A stretch of 64,000 nt of DNA from an uncultured Verrucomicrobia subdivision 3 bacterium. Lineage in GTDB: Bacteria > Verrucomicrobiota > Verrucomicrobiia > Limisphaerales > UBA11358. The stretch covers positions 38,695 through 102,694 of the forward strand of contig CAIQWB010000011.1 in the NCBI GenBank assembly GCA_903875465.1, read 5' to 3'. Both the position numbers and the translations under genes were made by a program. The notes beneath the pieces are model-generated. The model saw nothing but the letters and a program-made list of their open reading frames with translations. It made no database searches and was not told the DNA's origin. Below, piece after piece: positions 26,829-35,123 of this stretch (positions within the stretch are counted from its first letter, which is position 1; each line of letters opens with the position of its first letter).

Positions 26829-29159
26829 TCAGGGCGTGGGGCCGTTGCCGACGTGGATGCGGTAATCCTTGATGCGGCCGGCCACCGTATCCGGTCCCTG
26901 GCGCGGGGTGTAGCGAAAACCACCCACGGTGGCGCTGCGTCCCAAATCCAGCGTCAAATGATGCGGATGGGTGGGCTTGGCCGCGCTCCACTCGGTGTGC
27001 CAGAAGTTGGCGGTCTGGCCATCGATGGCGTTTTCCGCCGTGCCATCCTCCCCCACGCGTTCTTCGCTGTCCACGTCGGCAATGGTCCAGCCTTCGGCGC
27101 TCAAAGGTTTGCCGGTTTCATCCAGCAAGCCAATTTCCGCGATGGCCGCGTACGGTCCGCCGTCGATGGCGCTGAGGGATTCGATGGCAAAGTACCGGCC
27201 GGTGGCGGGTTGGGTCAGCTTGACTTCCTGCAAGGCACTGCCCGGCGCAAAGGTGCCGGTTTGCACGACGGGTAATTGCGCCAATTTGACTTTCGGGGCA
27301 TGGCGCTGCAAGTGGGTGAAGTCCAGTTGTGGGCGTAATTCGTTCAGCACCGGGTGGTCGAGCGCCGCCACGACCGGCTGGGGCGAGCCCAGGAAATCCA
27401 GGATCACAATTTCATTGTCGCCCGCCTTTAACCAGGGGCCGGGTACGTACATGGTTTGTTGCGGGCCGATGTTCCAGTAGCGCCCCAGGTTGTGGCCGTT
27501 TACCCAGGCAAAGCCCTTGCCCCAGGGATGCATGTCCAGAAAGCAATCCCCCGGCTGGTTCACCTGGATCACCGTGCGGTAAAATGCCGGGCTGGCCGCC
27601 GGAGCCGCAGCGAGCGGAGCGTATTTCAGGCCGGCCAGCATATGGTCATCCAGCGGCAGGTTGAAGATTTGCCAGTTCGCGAGGGTTTTTCCCGCCAGGG
27701 TCACGGGGCCGTGGATGCCCTTGTGATCATGGACTTCCGGACCAAAATTAACCCGGCCCATGGCTTCCACAAAGATGTCCAGGGTCGCTTCCGCCGCGCG
27801 GGCGGGCAGGCGGACCTTGAAATTGCGGGAACGGCGGTCGGTGAAACCAATGCGCACCCCATCGACAAAGACCTGGCCGATGTCATTGATGGCGGGGGCC
27901 TCCACCGTGGCGGCGGGACCGGCGGGGATGCGGGTGCGGTAATCAATGCAGCCGTAATTCTGGTCGTACTGCTCAAAAGTGCCGGGCTGTTCGTCGGCCA
28001 CGGGCGCGGGCAAGTTTGCCCAGATGGGGGCGCTCTCCGTGACCATCACGGGGTTGATGGTGATGACCGGGTTCTGCGCGGGCGGTTCGGGAATGGTTTC
28101 CCCCGGCAGGAGATATTTCTTAAACAGATCGCGGGTTTTATAAAACTTATCCGTGGGCCAGCCCGCTTCGCTGATCGGGGCATCGTAGTCATAGCTGGAG
28201 GTGTCCGGTTTGAACGGACGGTCGGCCCCGGTGCCAAAGCCGAAGGTGGTGCCGCCATGAGCCATGTAAATGCTGAAGGAACCGCCGGCCTTGAGCATGT
28301 ACTCCAGATCATTCAAATAACTGTCCGTTTTGCCGAGGTGATGCGGCGCGCCCCAGGTATCGAACCAGCCGGGATAAAATTCCCCGCACATCAGGGGGCC
28401 GTGGGGGAGGATTTCGCGCAAGGCGGCGAAGGCCCCGGCGGGGTCGGAACCGAAATTGACCACGGGGAACAGGTCCGCGCGCCAGCCATCTTTCAGGTGC
28501 CCGGTGGGATTGCAGTCAAACAGCGGGACATCAAAACCAGAATCAACCAGCACCTGGCGGAGTTCGCCCATGTACTGGGTATCGCGGCCAAAAAAGCCAT
28601 ATTCATTTTCCACCTGCACCATCAGGATGGGCCCGCCCTGGGTGATTTGCAGCGGTCCCAAAACGCGGCCGACTTCCCGGAGGTAGCGCTTGACCGGTTC
28701 GAGGAACAGCGGGTCGCGGGTGCGGAGCTGGATGGCATCATTTTTCAACAGCCAGGAGGGGAAGCCGCCCATTTCCCACTCGGCGCAGGCGTAGGGGCCG
28801 GGGCGGAGGATGACCCACAAGCCCTCTTGCTGGGCGATGCGGCAAAACTCGGCGACATTGGCGCTGCCCGTCCAGTTGAATTCACCCGGGCGCGGTTCAT
28901 GGAGATTCCAGAACAGATAGGCGCACACGGTGTTCAGGCCCATGGCCTTCGCCATTTGCAACCGATGCCGCCAATATTCCGGCGGCACGCGCGGCGCATG
29001 CACTTCGCCACAACGAATCTGAAAGACCTGGCCATCCAGCAGGAAGTCGTTGGTGCCAATGGCAAAGGTGTGGGTGGCGGGGGAGGGGACTTGGGCCGGG
29101 CTGGAGTTGCCGAGCAACCAGAACCCCACGAGCAGCCAGCAGGTGATTTTGAATTTCAT
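26829..29159 (-). CDS. Secreted beta-galactosidase, GH35, with a cut-short C-terminal discoidin-like domain
   Basis: Cleaves terminal beta-galactose. The start at 29159 (MKFKITCWLLVGFWLLGNSS) gives a signal peptide and is preferred over an upstream ATG at 29213. The GH35 TIM barrel carries the acid/base Glu in VQVENEYG (about residue 186) and the nucleophile Glu in MCGEFYPGWFDTWG (about 260). Beta-sandwich domains follow (FVDGVRIGFTDRRSR; WVNGHNLGRYWNIGPQQTMY). The last 120 residues look like an F5/8 type C domain (AENAIDGQTANFWHTEWS, HHLTLDLG, RIKDYRIHVG), but the protein stops right after IKDYRIHV, before the usual last strands. It may be truncated. No other galactose gene is nearby. Confidence 0.92.
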   Translation of the reverse strand: MKFKITCWLLVGFWLLGNSSPAQVPSPATHTFAIGTNDFLLDGQVFQIRCGEVHAPRVPPEYWRHRLQMAKAMGLNTVCAYLFWNLHEPRPGEFNWTGSANVAEFCRIAQQEGLWVILRPGPYACAEWEMGGFPSWLLKNDAIQLRTRDPLFLEPVKRYLREVGRVLGPLQITQGGPILMVQVENEYGFFGRDTQYMGELRQVLVDSGFDVPLFDCNPTGHLKDGWRADLFPVVNFGSDPAGAFAALREILPHGPLMCGEFYPGWFDTWGAPHHLGKTDSYLNDLEYMLKAGGSFSIYMAHGGTTFGFGTGADRPFKPDTSSYDYDAPISEAGWPTDKFYKTRDLFKKYLLPGETIPEPPAQNPVITINPVMVTESAPIWANLPAPVADEQPGTFEQYDQNYGCIDYRTRIPAGPAATVEAPAINDIGQVFVDGVRIGFTDRRSRNFKVRLPARAAEATLDIFVEAMGRVNFGPEVHDHKGIHGPVTLAGKTLANWQIFNLPLDDHMLAGLKYAPLAAAPAASPAFYRTVIQVNQPGDCFLDMHPWGKGFAWVNGHNLGRYWNIGPQQTMYVPGPWLKAGDNEIVILDFLGSPQPVVAALDHPVLNELRPQLDFTHLQRHAPKVKLAQLPVVQTGTFAPGSALQEVKLTQPATGRYFAIESLSAIDGGPYAAIAEIGLLDETGKPLSAEGWTIADVDSEERVGEDGTAENAIDGQTANFWHTEWSAAKPTHPHHLTLDLGRSATVGGFRYTPRQGPDTVAGRIKDYRIHVGNGPTP

Positions 29160-29268
29160 GGTAACAATGTTGGTGGGGGAACTATACGGAAACCCCGGCG
29201 CGGAGGCCAGCACTTGATTAGGTGATCTTGGGCCTGACTTCGGGCTTCTGCTTTCCAGCTCCAGCCCT

Positions 29269-29274
29269 TATACT
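29269..29274 (+). promoter_or_regulatory. -10 element of the queE operon
   Basis: TATACT ends 6 nt before the GTG start codon of queE. If it is the -10 hexamer, transcription starts at the start codon itself and the message is leaderless. No good -35 hexamer is visible. Confidence 0.4.
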
Positions 29275-29280
29275 GGCGGG

Positions 29281-30024
29281 GTGTCCGAAACACTGGTGAT
29301 CAACGAAATTTATTTGAGCCTGCAGGGGGAAAGCACCTTTGCCGGGTTGCCGTGCATTTTTTTGCGGCTGACCGCCTGTGATTTGCGCTGCTCCTATTGC
29401 GACACCGTGTATGCCTTTACGGAGGGCAAACGCCGGACCTTTGCGGACATCATGGCCCGCGTGGCGGAGCTGGCGGCGCCCTATCAGCAACGGACGGGAC
29501 CCGGCGGGTCGGGGCGGTTGCCGCTCGTGGAATTGACCGGGGGCGAGCCGCTGTTGCAAAAAAATTCCGTGCCCCTCATGCGGCAGTTGTGCGATGCCGG
29601 TTACACGGTGCTGCTGGAGACGAGCGGGGCGCACGATATTTCGCCCGTGGATCCCCGGGTGCATCGCATCATGGATTTGAAATGTCCGGCCAGCGGGGAA
29701 TCCGCCCGCAACCGGGTGGAAAATCTGGCGCATCTGAAGGCCACGGACGAAATCAAGTTTGTGATTGGCACCCAGGAGGATTATGCCTGGGTGAAAGAGC
29801 AAATCCGCGCGCATCAGCTGGCTGGCATTTGTCCGTTGCTATGTTCCTGGGTGCATCCGCTCACGGCGGCACAAGCCAGCCCGGTCCTCCAGCGCGTGCC
29901 TGCCGGTCATACTCCCATCACCCGCCAGGAACTGGTGGAGTGCATCATTGCCGATGCCCTGCCGGTGCGCTTCCAGGCTCAATTGCACAAAATCATCTGG
30001 CCACCGGAGCAGCGCGGGGTATGA
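29281..30024 (+). CDS. queE: 7-carboxy-7-deazaguanine synthase QueE
   Basis: Radical SAM enzyme making 7-carboxy-7-deazaguanine from carboxy-tetrahydropterin, on the path to queuosine or deazapurine-modified DNA. GTG start at 29281. The N-terminus (LVINEIYLSLQGESTFAGLP) is diagnostic, and the cluster cysteines are Cys33, Cys37 and Cys40 in C-D-L-R-C-S-Y-C (CxxxCxxC). ELTGGEPLLQ is the GGEP SAM motif. No queC, queD or queF is in the window. Its TGA shares four bases with the next ATG (ATGA at 30021-30024), so it is the first gene of a coupled operon. Confidence 0.94.
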   Translation: MSETLVINEIYLSLQGESTFAGLPCIFLRLTACDLRCSYCDTVYAFTEGKRRTFADIMARVAELAAPYQQRTGPGGSGRLPLVELTGGEPLLQKNSVPLMRQLCDAGYTVLLETSGAHDISPVDPRVHRIMDLKCPASGESARNRVENLAHLKATDEIKFVIGTQEDYAWVKEQIRAHQLAGICPLLCSWVHPLTAAQASPVLQRVPAGHTPITRQELVECIIADALPVRFQAQLHKIIWPPEQRGV

Positions 30025-31301
30025 CCACCCAGGAAACTCTCGCCCTGCTGCGCGCCCACGAGTCGCGCAATGTGCTGTTTACCGAGCCGGATGGTTCCTG
30101 GCCCATTGTGTGGGAGCGCGCCGAGGGCGTGCACGTCTGGGATCCGGAAGGCAAACAGTATCTGGACCTCACGGCGGCTTTTGGGGTGGCGGCGGCGGGG
30201 CATGCGAATCCGGCGGTGGTGCAGGCCGGGCAGGCGCAGCTGCGGAAGCTCATGCATGCCATGGGTGATGTGCATCCGCACGCACCCAAGGCCCTGCTGG
30301 CCCGGGAACTGAGCCGGCTGACCTTTGAACGCTGGCAGCAACAGCCCGCGAAGGTGATTTTTGGCAGCTCTGGTTTTGAAGCCGTGGAGGCAGCGCTCAA
30401 AACGGCCTTGCTGGCCACCGGCAAGCGCGGGGTGATTGCCTTTGAGGGGGGGTATCATGGCCTGGGTTACGGGGCCCTGAATGCCACGCACCGGGAGTTG
30501 TTCCGGGGACCCTTTAAGAACCAGCTCCGGGAGTTTGGCCGGTTCGTGCCGTTCCCCACCCGCCGGGAGGACCTCACCAAAACCGAATTCCAAATCCGGC
30601 ATCACGCGCGGCAGGAGCGCATTGGCGCGGTGCTGGTGGAACCGGTGCAGGCCCGCGGCGGCATCCAGATACCGCCGCCGGAATTTTTGCAGTTGCTCCG
30701 CCAGTGGTGCGACCAGGCGGGCGCCCTGCTGATCCTGGATGAAATTTACACCGGTTTTGGCCGCACCGGGAAATGGTTTGCGTGCGAGCACAGCGGCGTG
30801 GTGCCGGATGTGATCTGCCTCGGCAAGGCCCTCACCGGCGGCTTTCCGCTCTCTGCCTGTGTGGGACGGTCCGGGCTCATGGACGCCGCCTGGCCGGCCT
30901 CCGCGGGCGAGGCGATTCATACCAGCACCTTTCTGGGGAACCCGGTGGGGTGCGCCATGGCGCTGGCCCAACTCGGCGAATTGCGCCGGCTGAAACTGCC
31001 CGCGCGCAGTGCCGACCTGGGCGCTTACTGGCTCGCACTCGCCACGGCGGAACTCGTTCCTTTGAAACTAAACCTGCAGATTCGCGGAGTCGGCCTGATG
31101 ACCGGGGTCGAATTGCGGCAACCCGACGGCAAACCCGCCACCGCGGTGGCGCTGCAAGCAATCAAGACCCTCTTGCACCGGGGCTTTATCCTGCTGCCCG
31201 AGGGTGAGCACGGCAACATCATCAGTTTCACGCCGCCGTTGACCATTACCAAAACACAGCTCAAATCCGCCGTCCGGGCGCTCGCGGAGGTCCTGCGATG
31301 A
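30021..31301 (+). CDS. Class III PLP-dependent aminotransferase
   Basis: A 426-residue fold-type I aminotransferase of the ornithine/GABA/acetylornithine group. It begins at the ATG at 30021 in the ATGA overlap; the frame stays open upstream inside queE but that part is not coding. Seen: IFGSSGFEAVEAALKTALLA (cofactor phosphate loop), LILDEIYTGFGRTGKWFACE (Asp binding the pyridine nitrogen), the PLP lysine in CLGKALTGGFPLSACVG, and HTSTFLGNPVGCAMALAQL. The substrate cannot be set from sequence; an omega-amino acid or diamine is likely. It is locked between queE and rsmA by 4-bp overlaps on both sides, though no shared pathway is known. Confidence 0.9.
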   Translation: MTTQETLALLRAHESRNVLFTEPDGSWPIVWERAEGVHVWDPEGKQYLDLTAAFGVAAAGHANPAVVQAGQAQLRKLMHAMGDVHPHAPKALLARELSRLTFERWQQQPAKVIFGSSGFEAVEAALKTALLATGKRGVIAFEGGYHGLGYGALNATHRELFRGPFKNQLREFGRFVPFPTRREDLTKTEFQIRHHARQERIGAVLVEPVQARGGIQIPPPEFLQLLRQWCDQAGALLILDEIYTGFGRTGKWFACEHSGVVPDVICLGKALTGGFPLSACVGRSGLMDAAWPASAGEAIHTSTFLGNPVGCAMALAQLGELRRLKLPARSADLGAYWLALATAELVPLKLNLQIRGVGLMTGVELRQPDGKPATAVALQAIKTLLHRGFILLPEGEHGNIISFTPPLTITKTQLKSAVRALAEVLR

Positions 31302-32122
31302 CCCTCACCGAGATGCGCGAGTTGCTCGCGAAGCGGGACATTCAACTGACCAAGTCGCTGGGGCAGAATTTTTTGCACGACGGCAATCAACTGCGGCGGA
31401 TTGTCACGGCGGCGGCCTTGTCGCCGGCCGACCGTATATTGGAAATCGGGCCGGGGCTGGGGCCCCTCACTGAACTGCTGGTCGCGGCGGCGGGCGCGGT
31501 GCTGGCCATTGAAAAGGACGGCCGGTTGGTGGAGTTTTTGCGGGAGCGCTTTGCGGCCACGCCCCGGCTGACACTCTTGCATGACGATGCGCTGGAATAC
31601 CTCCGGCGCGGGCCGCATGACTGGCAGGACTGGAAGCTGGTGGCGAACCTGCCGTACTCGGTGGCCTCGCCGATTCTAGTGGACCTGGCCCTCTCGCCCC
31701 GGCGGCCGGAGCGCATGGTGACCACCCTGCAACTGGAGGTGGCGCAGCGCCTGATGGCCGGGGCGGACGATGAGGATTACGGCATCCTGACGTTGCTGGT
31801 GCAACTGGATTATGCACCCAGGGAATGGTTCAAAATCCCCGCCGGCTGCTTTTTCCCGGCCCCCGAGGTGGATTCCGCCTGCGTGGTGCTCACCCGCCGC
31901 CCGGTGCCGTATTTGCGGGAGGACCAGCGGCGCACGTTCGTGCGCCTTGTGAAGCGCGCTTTTTCGCAACGGCGCAAAATGATGCTGAAGCTGCTCAAGC
32001 AAGAGTGGCCGGTGGCGGCGCTGGCGGCCGCGTTTGCCGAACTGAACATTTCGCCCCTGGAACGGGCCGAAAAGCTGGGCTTGGAACAGTTCACGGCCCT
32101 GACGAAATTATTGCATCCGTGA
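31298..32122 (+). CDS. rsmA: 16S rRNA A1518/A1519 dimethyltransferase RsmA (KsgA)
   Basis: Dimethylates two adenines in helix 45 of 16S rRNA during small-subunit assembly. The 274-residue protein has the family opening LTKSLGQNFLHDGNQLRRIV, the SAM motif ILEIGPGLGPLTELL, the acidic AIEKDGRLVEFL, the catalytic NLPY in LVANLPYSVASPIL, and the C-terminal RNA-binding helical part (VDSACVVLTRR, AFSQRRKMMLKLL). It overlaps the aminotransferase gene by ATGA and the phosphatase gene by GTGA. Confidence 0.96.
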   Translation: MTLTEMRELLAKRDIQLTKSLGQNFLHDGNQLRRIVTAAALSPADRILEIGPGLGPLTELLVAAAGAVLAIEKDGRLVEFLRERFAATPRLTLLHDDALEYLRRGPHDWQDWKLVANLPYSVASPILVDLALSPRRPERMVTTLQLEVAQRLMAGADDEDYGILTLLVQLDYAPREWFKIPAGCFFPAPEVDSACVVLTRRPVPYLREDQRRTFVRLVKRAFSQRRKMMLKLLKQEWPVAALAAAFAELNISPLERAEKLGLEQFTALTKLLHP

Positions 32123-32463
32123 AGTCCGAACGGACCAAAATACTGTTCGTCTGCAGCCGCAACCGGCGGCGCAGCCTGACGGCCGAGACGGTTTTTCAGG
32201 ATGATCCGCGCTGGCAGGCGCGGTCCGCCGGCACGGAGGCGGGGGCGCGGATCAAGGTGACGGCGGGGATGCTGGGCTGGGCGGATGTCGTGGTGGTGAT
32301 GGAAAAACGGCACAAGGAACGGCTGGGGCAGAAGTATCCGGAGGCATTGGCCGAGAAGCCGTGTGTTTGCCTGTTTATCGCGGATGACTTTGAGTACATG
32401 GCCCCGGACCTGGTCGAACTTCTGCGGGAGCGGATGCGGGAATATTTTCCAGCGACAGACTGA
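32119..32463 (+). CDS. Low-molecular-weight protein tyrosine phosphatase-like protein (COG4551 type)
   Basis: A 114-residue protein starting at GTG 32119, within the GTGA overlap with rsmA. It carries the PTP P-loop Cys12-x5-Arg18 (V-C-S-R-N-R-R-R-S) immediately after the first strand (KILFVCSRN), as in the short predicted phosphatases of COG4551, and LGWADVVVVMEKRHKERL in the second half. The acidic residue expected late in the chain could be Asp in FIADDFEYM. Substrates are unknown; the Wzc-type autokinase at 3-5 kb is one conceivable target. It is the last gene of the operon. Confidence 0.82.
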   Translation: MKSERTKILFVCSRNRRRSLTAETVFQDDPRWQARSAGTEAGARIKVTAGMLGWADVVVVMEKRHKERLGQKYPEALAEKPCVCLFIADDFEYMAPDLVELLRERMREYFPATD

Positions 32464-32496
32464 GCCAGGACCAGGCCGCATGGGTGCGGCGGGCCA

Positions 32497-32530
32497 AATA
32501 AAAAGGGCACTCTGTGGATACAGAGTGCCC
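32497..32530 (-). terminator. Intrinsic terminator of the HU gene
   Basis: A perfect 10-bp stem (GGGCACTCTG 32505-32514, CAGAGTGCCC 32521-32530) with a 6-nt loop. On the minus strand it is followed by TTTTTAT. It sits 20 bp past the HU stop codon and, read the other way, about 40 bp past the phosphatase stop, so it separates two converging units. Confidence 0.85.
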
Positions 32531-32549
32531 GGCGGTAAGAGAATTAAAC

Positions 32550-32837
32550 TTACTTGGTGCCGAGGATTGCGTCCTTGGCAGCTTTGGCCACGCGGAATTT
32601 AACCACGCGCTTGGCGGCGATCTTGATGGATTCGCCGGTGGCCGGGTTGCGGCCGATGCGGGCTTTGCGGTTCACCAGCACGAGTTTGCCCAAACCAGGA
32701 ATGGTGAAGGTGTTTTTCGCGTTTTTGTAGGCTAGTTCCGCGATGTATTCGAGGATTTCGGTGGCGGTTTTCTTGGTGATGCCGTTCTTCTCGGCGATCG
32801 CGGCGGCAATTTGTGATTTGGACAAGGCTTTAGCCAT
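32550..32837 (-). CDS. HU/IHF-family DNA-binding protein
   Basis: A 95-residue nucleoid protein. Typical HU features are ALSKSQIAAAIAEKNGITKK, the dimer helix pair, the saddle sequence FTIPGLGKLVLVNRKARIGR and the intercalating-loop proline in RNPATGESIKI, then a basic C-terminus (AAKRVVKFRVAKAAKDAI). It is likely highly expressed: it has its own strong terminator and a long AT-rich leader of about 100 bp. It is separate from the neighbouring DegT gene on the same strand. Confidence 0.95.
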   Translation of the reverse strand: MAKALSKSQIAAAIAEKNGITKKTATEILEYIAELAYKNAKNTFTIPGLGKLVLVNRKARIGRNPATGESIKIAAKRVVKFRVAKAAKDAILGTK

Positions 32838-32993
32838 ATGTTTTTTTACTTAGTTGATGGTTGTTGTTTGACGTTTGTCAACTGTCAGTGCCCTGTAAAT
32901 AAAGGGTTTCTCGCTTCCGGCGCAATAAAAAAATGCAATTTTTTGAAACCGCCCCGGCCGGCCGGGGCTTGACAAAATTGCTTTATACACCCC

Positions 32994-33031
32994 AAAAAAC
33001 CCCCCGCCCCAACCGAAATCCCGGAGGGGCG
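32994..33031 (-). terminator. Probable terminator of the DegT aminotransferase gene
   Basis: On the minus strand, CGCCCC (33026-33031), a 15-nt loop, GGGGCG (33005-33010), a G-run and then six T residues (32994-32999). It starts 7 bp after the DegT stop. A second perfect palindrome (GCCCCGGC, CG, GCCGGGGC; 32951-32968) lies further downstream and may reinforce it or affect the HU promoter. Confidence 0.5.
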
Positions 33032-33037
33032 AAGGAT

Positions 33038-34147
33038 TTAGCCCCGGAAAAAATCCTTGATTACCCCGGCAATCTGCTGGAGCTGCGCCTCCGTTAGTTC
33101 CGGATAAATGGGCAGACTGAGGCATTCCTGCGCCGCCTTTTCCGTCACCGGGAAATCCCCCGGCTGATAGCCCAGGCCAGCGTAGCATTTTTGCAGGTGC
33201 AGCGGCAGCGGATAATGCAGGGCGCACCCAATGCCCGCCTGTTCCAAGGCCACTTTGAGGGCGTCGCGCCGGGGATGACGAACGACATACAGACACCAGG
33301 CGCTTTCCGCATAGGCGGCCTCCCGGGGCAGTTGCAAGGGCGTGTCCGCGAGCAATTCCTGATACCGGCGCGCCACGCGGCGGCGTTCGCTGATCCAGTG
33401 GTCCAGGTGCTTTAATTTCACGCCCAGCACGGCGCCTTGGAGGCCCTCCATGCGATAGTTGTACCCCACCTCCTCGTGGTAATAACGCACGAAGGAGCCA
33501 TGTTCCCGCAGGGCCCGGGCCCGCTTCTCAAACGCCGGATTATCGGTGAGCAGCCCGCCGCCCTCACCACACGCCCCCAGGTTTTTGCCGGGATAAAAAC
33601 TGAAGCACGAAATGTCCCCAAAGTTGCCCACAATCCGGCCCTTGTATTTGGCGCCGTGGGCCTGGGCCGCATCCTCGACCACCGGCAGACCGTGTTTTTT
33701 GGCAATGGCCAGCAGGGGATCCAGGTCAAAGGGATGGCCGTAAAGATGCACGGGCATGATGGCCTTGGTCCGGGGGGTGATGGCCTGCTCCACCAGGGTG
33801 ACGTCCAGGTTCATCGTCCCTTCCTCAATATCCACGTACACCGGTTTGGCCCCCACATAGGAAATGGCCCAACTGGTGGCGACAAAGGTGTAGGGGGTGG
33901 TAATGACCTCGTCCCCGGGGCCGACATTGAGCAGCAGCATCGCCACATGCAAGGCTGAGGTGCCGCTGTTGAAACCCAGGGCGTATTGGCTGCCAATGTA
34001 CGCGGCAAAATCTTTTTCAAACTGCGCGGTGTCCGGACCCAGGCAGAAGGAGCAGCGGTCAAGCGTGCGGGCAATGGCCTGGTCGATTTCCGGACGCAGG
34101 CGGCGCAACTGCGCGGGGAGGTCCAGATAGGGAATGGGATCGCTCAT
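33038..34147 (-). CDS. DegT/DnrJ/EryC1/StrS-family sugar aminotransferase
   Basis: A 369-residue PLP enzyme, in this family usually adding an amino group to a nucleotide keto-sugar for surface polysaccharide. The family signatures are visible: PYLDLPAQLRRLRPEIDQAI, LGFNSGTSALHVAMLLL, VGPGDEVITTPYTFVATSWA, VVEDAAQAHGAKYKGRIVGN and the PLP lysine in FSFYPGKNLGACGEGG. The ATG at 34147 is the natural start. It is divergent from a Wza-like lipoprotein gene 152 bp away, which supports a role in exopolysaccharide synthesis at this second locus. Confidence 0.92.
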   Translation of the reverse strand: MSDPIPYLDLPAQLRRLRPEIDQAIARTLDRCSFCLGPDTAQFEKDFAAYIGSQYALGFNSGTSALHVAMLLLNVGPGDEVITTPYTFVATSWAISYVGAKPVYVDIEEGTMNLDVTLVEQAITPRTKAIMPVHLYGHPFDLDPLLAIAKKHGLPVVEDAAQAHGAKYKGRIVGNFGDISCFSFYPGKNLGACGEGGGLLTDNPAFEKRARALREHGSFVRYYHEEVGYNYRMEGLQGAVLGVKLKHLDHWISERRRVARRYQELLADTPLQLPREAAYAESAWCLYVVRHPRRDALKVALEQAGIGCALHYPLPLHLQKCYAGLGYQPGDFPVTEKAAQECLSLPIYPELTEAQLQQIAGVIKDFFRG

Positions 34148-34299
34148 GATTAGAAAAATAAATGAGTCCGTCGGCTTTGAACAGCAGATTTGTCAGGCAA
34201 AGAAAACTTTTGACCCGGGGATTTGCCTTGCCCTAATATCAAGTTGCGTTTGGAGCCGGTCTGAAACGCGCGGAAAACAGTGCCGACATTATATTCATC

Positions 34300-34926
34300 A
34301 TGACCAATTGTTCCTGCCCGGAACCCCGCCCCTCCCGCCGGGGGCTGGGGGCAAGCTTCGTGGTCTTGGGGCTGGCACTGCTGCTGTGGGCGGGTTGCAC
34401 CACGGTCACCCCGGAATCGCCCAAGGACAGCCGGATCATCCTGCGCGAGGGCGATGTGCTCTCCATTACTTTCCCCGGTTCCACCAATTTGAACACCGTC
34501 CAGCAAATCCGGCGCGACGGACAGATTACCCTGCCACTGATCGGGGATGTTTCAGCGGTGGATTTAAGCCCGGATCAATTTCAGCAAAACGTCATCAAAT
34601 TGTTCGAGCCGCAGATCGCCACCCGGGCCGTGCTCGTCAATGTCCAGTCCTCGGCCTATCCGATTTACATCACCGGGGCCGTGCAACGGCCGGGCAAGAT
34701 GATGGCCACCCAGCCGCTCACGGCCATTGATGCCATCATGGACGGGGGCGGATTTGATTATACGCGGGCCAACCTGCGCAAGGTGCGCATCATCCGCCAT
34801 AGTCCGGGCAAGACCGAGCGTTTTGTCCTGGATCTCAAAAAGGTACTGGAAGGCCATGATCCCAAACCCTTTTATCTGCGGCCCGAGGATATTATTTTCG
34901 TTCCGGAAAAATTCACCTGGTTTTAA
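34300..34926 (+). CDS. Wza-like polysaccharide export lipoprotein (second copy)
   Basis: A 208-residue export lipoprotein with a hydrophobic leader and lipobox (LGLALLLWAGC, Cys about residue 33), then the polysaccharide-export domain (LREGDVLSITFPGSTNLN, IRRDGQITLPLIGDVSAVDL) and one SLBB-type repeat (YPIYITGAVQRPGKMMATQP), ending with the family motif YLRPEDIIFVPEKF. It is more family-typical than the copy at 5.4 kb and shares only the fold-level plan with it. No Wzc-type kinase is adjacent. Its stop codon lies inside the left arm of the 166-bp inverted-repeat element. Confidence 0.9.
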   Translation: MTNCSCPEPRPSRRGLGASFVVLGLALLLWAGCTTVTPESPKDSRIILREGDVLSITFPGSTNLNTVQQIRRDGQITLPLIGDVSAVDLSPDQFQQNVIKLFEPQIATRAVLVNVQSSAYPIYITGAVQRPGKMMATQPLTAIDAIMDGGGFDYTRANLRKVRIIRHSPGKTERFVLDLKKVLEGHDPKPFYLRPEDIIFVPEKFTWF

Positions 34927-35090
34927 CCCGAATTCCGAAATTAAAATGGCTGGGATGCGTCCAGATGTTGGAGCAGAAACACTTTGGAAAAATCGCCGGC
35001 ATACCCGCAGTGGTCTGGAGAAATTTTTCCAAAGCGTTAATGCCCAAGAGATTGATGCAGACCGGCCGTTTTAATTTCGGAGTTCGGGTT
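34925..35090. repeat. 166-bp nested inverted-repeat (MITE-like) element
   Basis: Outer 22-nt arms at 34925-34946 and 35069-35090 are inverted copies with one mismatch. Inside them, 12-nt arms at 34982-34993 (CTTTGGAAAAAT) and 35023-35034 are perfect inverted copies. The 35-nt segments between outer and inner arms also align as diverged inverted copies, so nearly the whole element folds as one long hairpin with a loop of about 29 nt. It fills the gap between two convergent exopolysaccharide genes and has no ORF. It could be a miniature inverted-repeat element or an unusually long bidirectional terminator. Confidence 0.7.
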
Positions 35091-35123
35091 TAAAGGTTCC
35101 GCCCGTCCCCGGCGGGACCGGAC

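Noticed and set aside
27456..29225. 589-codon rightward open frame opposite the GH35 gene
   Set aside because: No recognisable domain and composition typical of an antisense frame; the minus strand carries the signal peptide and GH35 catalytic motifs.
29397..30020. Extended N-terminus of the aminotransferase frame inside queE
   Set aside because: The frame is merely open; queE has its motifs there in another frame, and the aminotransferase begins naturally at the ATGA overlap at 30021.
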